A DNA stretch of 64,000 nucleotides from Gaiellaceae bacterium (lineage in GTDB: Bacteria > Actinomycetota > Thermoleophilia > Gaiellales > Gaiellaceae): contig BPGK01000001.1 of the NCBI GenBank assembly GCA_026002995.1, positions 1,240,001-1,304,000 of the forward strand, written 5' to 3'. Below are positions 62,184 to 64,000 of the stretch, in pieces; position 1 is the first letter of the stretch, and each line of letters begins with the position of its first letter. Under the pieces are notes generated by a model. That model searched no databases. It was given only the letters and a program-made list of their open reading frames with translations, and was not told the origin of the DNA. Position numbers and translations under genes: made by a program.

Positions 62184-63269
62184 TCAGCTCTCGAGCACGG
62201 GCGCGACGACGACGCCGTAGCCCTGGGCCTCGAGGAGCGCGGCTGCCGCTGCGGCGTCGTCCTGCCCCGTGACGAAGATCGTGAGGGTGCCGCCCCGTTC
62301 GGGGGAGAGGTGCTCGAGGTCGAAGTCGGAGACGTTGATCCGCGCCGCGCCGAGAGCCTGGAAGATGCCGGCGAGCACCCCCGGCCGATCCGGGACGTGC
62401 ACGCGGATGCGATGCAGCGCGCCCGCGTCCTCGTACGAGGTCTCGAGCATGCGGCGCCTGGCGCCGCTCGCCTCGCCTATCCAGCGGGCGAGGAAACCGG
62501 CGTCACCTTCGGCGAGCGCGGTCTCGAGCTGCTCGACGCGGCGGCGGTGCTCCGCGAGCGCGTCGACGAGCGCCTCCCGGTTCTCGAGGAAGATGTCGAC
62601 CCAGACACGCGGGTTCGCTCCGGCGATGCGGGTCATGTCACGGAGCGAGCCACCGGCGGTCTGGAGTGGGTCGTGTCCTTCGATACGCGAAGCGCCTGCC
62701 TGCGTCACAAGGAGGTTCGCGAGCGCATGGGGGAGGTGGCTCGTAACGGCGACGAGTCGGTCGTGTGCGGCCGGGTCGATCGCCACCGGGCGCGCTCCCA
62801 ACGTGGTCACGAGGGAGTGGATCGCGCGGTAGCGCTCTGGCTCGGTCGTCCGCAGCGGCGTCAGGAACCAGGTCGCTCCCTCGAAGAGATCTGCGCTCGC
62901 CCGTGCGGGGCCGCGCGTCTCGGCGCCGCAGATCGGATGCCCGCCCACGTAGCGAGGGTCGCCCCCGGCCGCAGCGCAGACCGCGGCCTTCGTCGATCCG
63001 ACGTCCGTCACCGTGCACGCCTCCGGGGCCGTCGCGAGCACCGAGTGGACGACGGTTGGCAGAGACGCGACCGGGACGGCTACGAGGGCGACGTCCGCGC
63101 CCGCGAGCGCCCCCGCGAGCGTCGGGGACGGCTCGCAGGCGCCGCGCTCGGCGGCGATGGCGAGCGTGTCGCCGTCCTCGTCCCAGCCGGACACCTCCAG
63201 ACCGGCCCGGCGCGCGGCCAGCCCGGCCGACGCGCCGATGAGCCCGGTGCCGACGACAGCCAGCCGCAC
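62184..63269 (-). CDS. tyrA: Prephenate dehydrogenase with C-terminal ACT domain
   Basis: Oxidises prephenate to 4-hydroxyphenylpyruvate for tyrosine. The 361-residue protein has the NAD site VVGTGLIGASAGLAARRAG, TDVGSTKAAVC, VGGHPICGAETRGPARASADLF, and the active-site His in AVTSHLPHALANLL. An ACT domain from about residue 285 (IRVHVPDRPGVLAGIFQALGAARINVSDFDL) suggests feedback control. It follows the DAHP synthase gene by 6 nt and converges with gltB. Confidence 0.95.
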   Translation of the reverse strand: MRLAVVGTGLIGASAGLAARRAGLEVSGWDEDGDTLAIAAERGACEPSPTLAGALAGADVALVAVPVASLPTVVHSVLATAPEACTVTDVGSTKAAVCAAAGGDPRYVGGHPICGAETRGPARASADLFEGATWFLTPLRTTEPERYRAIHSLVTTLGARPVAIDPAAHDRLVAVTSHLPHALANLLVTQAGASRIEGHDPLQTAGGSLRDMTRIAGANPRVWVDIFLENREALVDALAEHRRRVEQLETALAEGDAGFLARWIGEASGARRRMLETSYEDAGALHRIRVHVPDRPGVLAGIFQALGAARINVSDFDLEHLSPERGGTLTIFVTGQDDAAAAAALLEAQGYGVVVAPVLES

Positions 63270-63275
63270 GTCGCC

Positions 63276-64000
63276 TCAGCGGGCCCGCATGAGCTCGGCG
63301 ACGAGGAAGGCGAGGTCGAGCGCCTGCCGTCCGTTCAGTCGCGGATCGCAGAGCGTCTCGTACCGGTGGTCGAGCTGATCCTCGCGGACCTCCGTCGACC
63401 CACCGAGGCACTCGGTCACGTCCTCGCCCGTGAACTCGAGGTGCACGCCTCCGGGCCACGTCCCGACCTCACGGTGTGCGGCGAAGAAGCCGCGAACCTC
63501 CTCGAGGATCGCGTCGAAGTGGCGTGTCTTCGTGCCCGAGGGCGTGCGGAGGAGGTTGCCGTGCATCGGATCGCAGGCCCAGACGACGGGGATGCCGCTC
63601 TCCCGCACCGCGCGGAGGAGCGGGGGGAGCGCCTCGCGGATCGTGTCCGCACCGAGGCGTGTGATGAAGGTGAGCCTGCCGGGGATCCGGCGCGGGTTCA
63701 GGCGCTCCGCGAGCGCGACGGCGTCCTCGGGGCTCGCGCTCGGCCCGAGCTTCACGGCAACGGGGTTCTGCACGCCGGCGAAGAACTCGACGTGGGCGCC
63801 GTCGAGCTGTCGCGTGCGGTCGCCGATCCAGAGCAAGTGCGCCGAGCAGTCGTACGGCTCGCCCGTGAGCGAGTCCGTCCGCGTGAGTGCCTCCTCGTAC
63901 TCGAGCAGGAGCCCCTCGTGGCTCGTCCAGACGTCGACCTCGTGGAGCGTCGGCTCGTGCTCGAGGTCGATCCCGACCGCCTTCATGAAGCGGAGCGCGC
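63276..64000 (-). CDS. Class II 3-deoxy-7-phosphoheptulonate (DAHP) synthase, C-terminal part
   Basis: Committed step of the shikimate pathway, plant/actinobacterial class II type. About 241 residues are present; the frame stays open to the window edge (reading ALRF before MKAVG), so the N-terminus lies outside. Visible motifs are EVDVWTSHEGLLLEYEEALTR, SAHLLWIGDRTRQLDGAHVEF, NPVAVKLGPS, CDPMHGNLLRTPSGTKTRHFD and GGVHLEFTGEDVTECLGGS, holding the metal and PEP ligands. Next to tyrA, it feeds the Trp, Phe and Tyr branches that are also in this window. Confidence 0.93.
   Translation of the reverse strand, partial: ALRFMKAVGIDLEHEPTLHEVDVWTSHEGLLLEYEEALTRTDSLTGEPYDCSAHLLWIGDRTRQLDGAHVEFFAGVQNPVAVKLGPSASPEDAVALAERLNPRRIPGRLTFITRLGADTIREALPPLLRAVRESGIPVVWACDPMHGNLLRTPSGTKTRHFDAILEEVRGFFAAHREVGTWPGGVHLEFTGEDVTECLGGSTEVREDQLDHRYETLCDPRLNGRQALDLAFLVAELMRAR

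Overview
The window is very GC-rich and has the gene order, leaderless promoters and protein families of an actinobacterium. The actinobacterial-type LeuA, the TrpC-TrpF fusion, and dense ATGA/GTGA overlaps inside operons fit Actinomycetota. A deep-branching class such as Thermoleophilia is my inference, not something the sequence proves. Nearly all of the window is protein-coding. I see no tRNA, rRNA, CRISPR array or prophage.

Layout. 0-6.5 kb: end of infB, then an overlapping run DUF503-rbfA-nrnA-truB-ribF and a three-gene ABC-2 exporter. 6.5-8.3 kb: a repeat block and a gamma-glutamyltransferase. 8.4-13.6 kb: rpsO-pnp (both with structured leaders) and a PcrA/UvrD helicase. 13.7-17.5 kb: an Eis-like acetyltransferase, a second repeat block and an exported protein of unknown function. 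17.6-23.6 kb: complete trp operon (trpE-G-D-CF-B-A) behind a trp attenuator. 23.6-31.6 kb: aminotransferase-ppc, divergent leuCD, then pheA-aroQ behind a Phe leader, and leuB. 31.6-38.2 kb: peroxiredoxin and a sulfate-assimilation/siroheme operon (sir-cysH-unknown-ferredoxin-met8-like-SUMT) ending in two identical tandem bioY copies. 38.3-45 kb: thrC behind a SAM riboswitch, proAB, and divergent aceK/icd. 45-48.4 kb: P-II/amtB and a REP-associated transposase surrounded by its REP elements. 48.4-57.6 kb: a branched-chain operon (short leuA-degenerate leuB-ilvB-ilvN-ilvC-ilvD) and a separate leuA, each with its own leader peptide. 57.6-64 kb: gltB, then convergent tyrA and a class II DAHP synthase that runs off the window.

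How it works together. This is an amino-acid biosynthesis chromosome region. Its most striking property is not on any gene list: almost every biosynthetic operon starts with a very short leaderless ORF placed 7-10 nt after a -10 hexamer, and the ORF's stop codon lies in or next to an RNA hairpin. Four of these ORFs are rich in the codons of the end product (Trp, Phe, Leu, Ile/Leu/Val). Two more (in front of gltB and sir) have the same layout but no obvious codon enrichment. The pheA and gltB leaders share nearly the same stem-loop and a possible pseudoknot. thrC adds a SAM riboswitch, and P-II/amtB has a terminator-type attenuator with no leader peptide. Other points to follow up are a LeuB paralog that has lost its catalytic residues inside the ilv operon, two genes (pcrA and the REP transposase) whose best start is ATC, and an AceK/Icd pair, which is unusual outside Proteobacteria.
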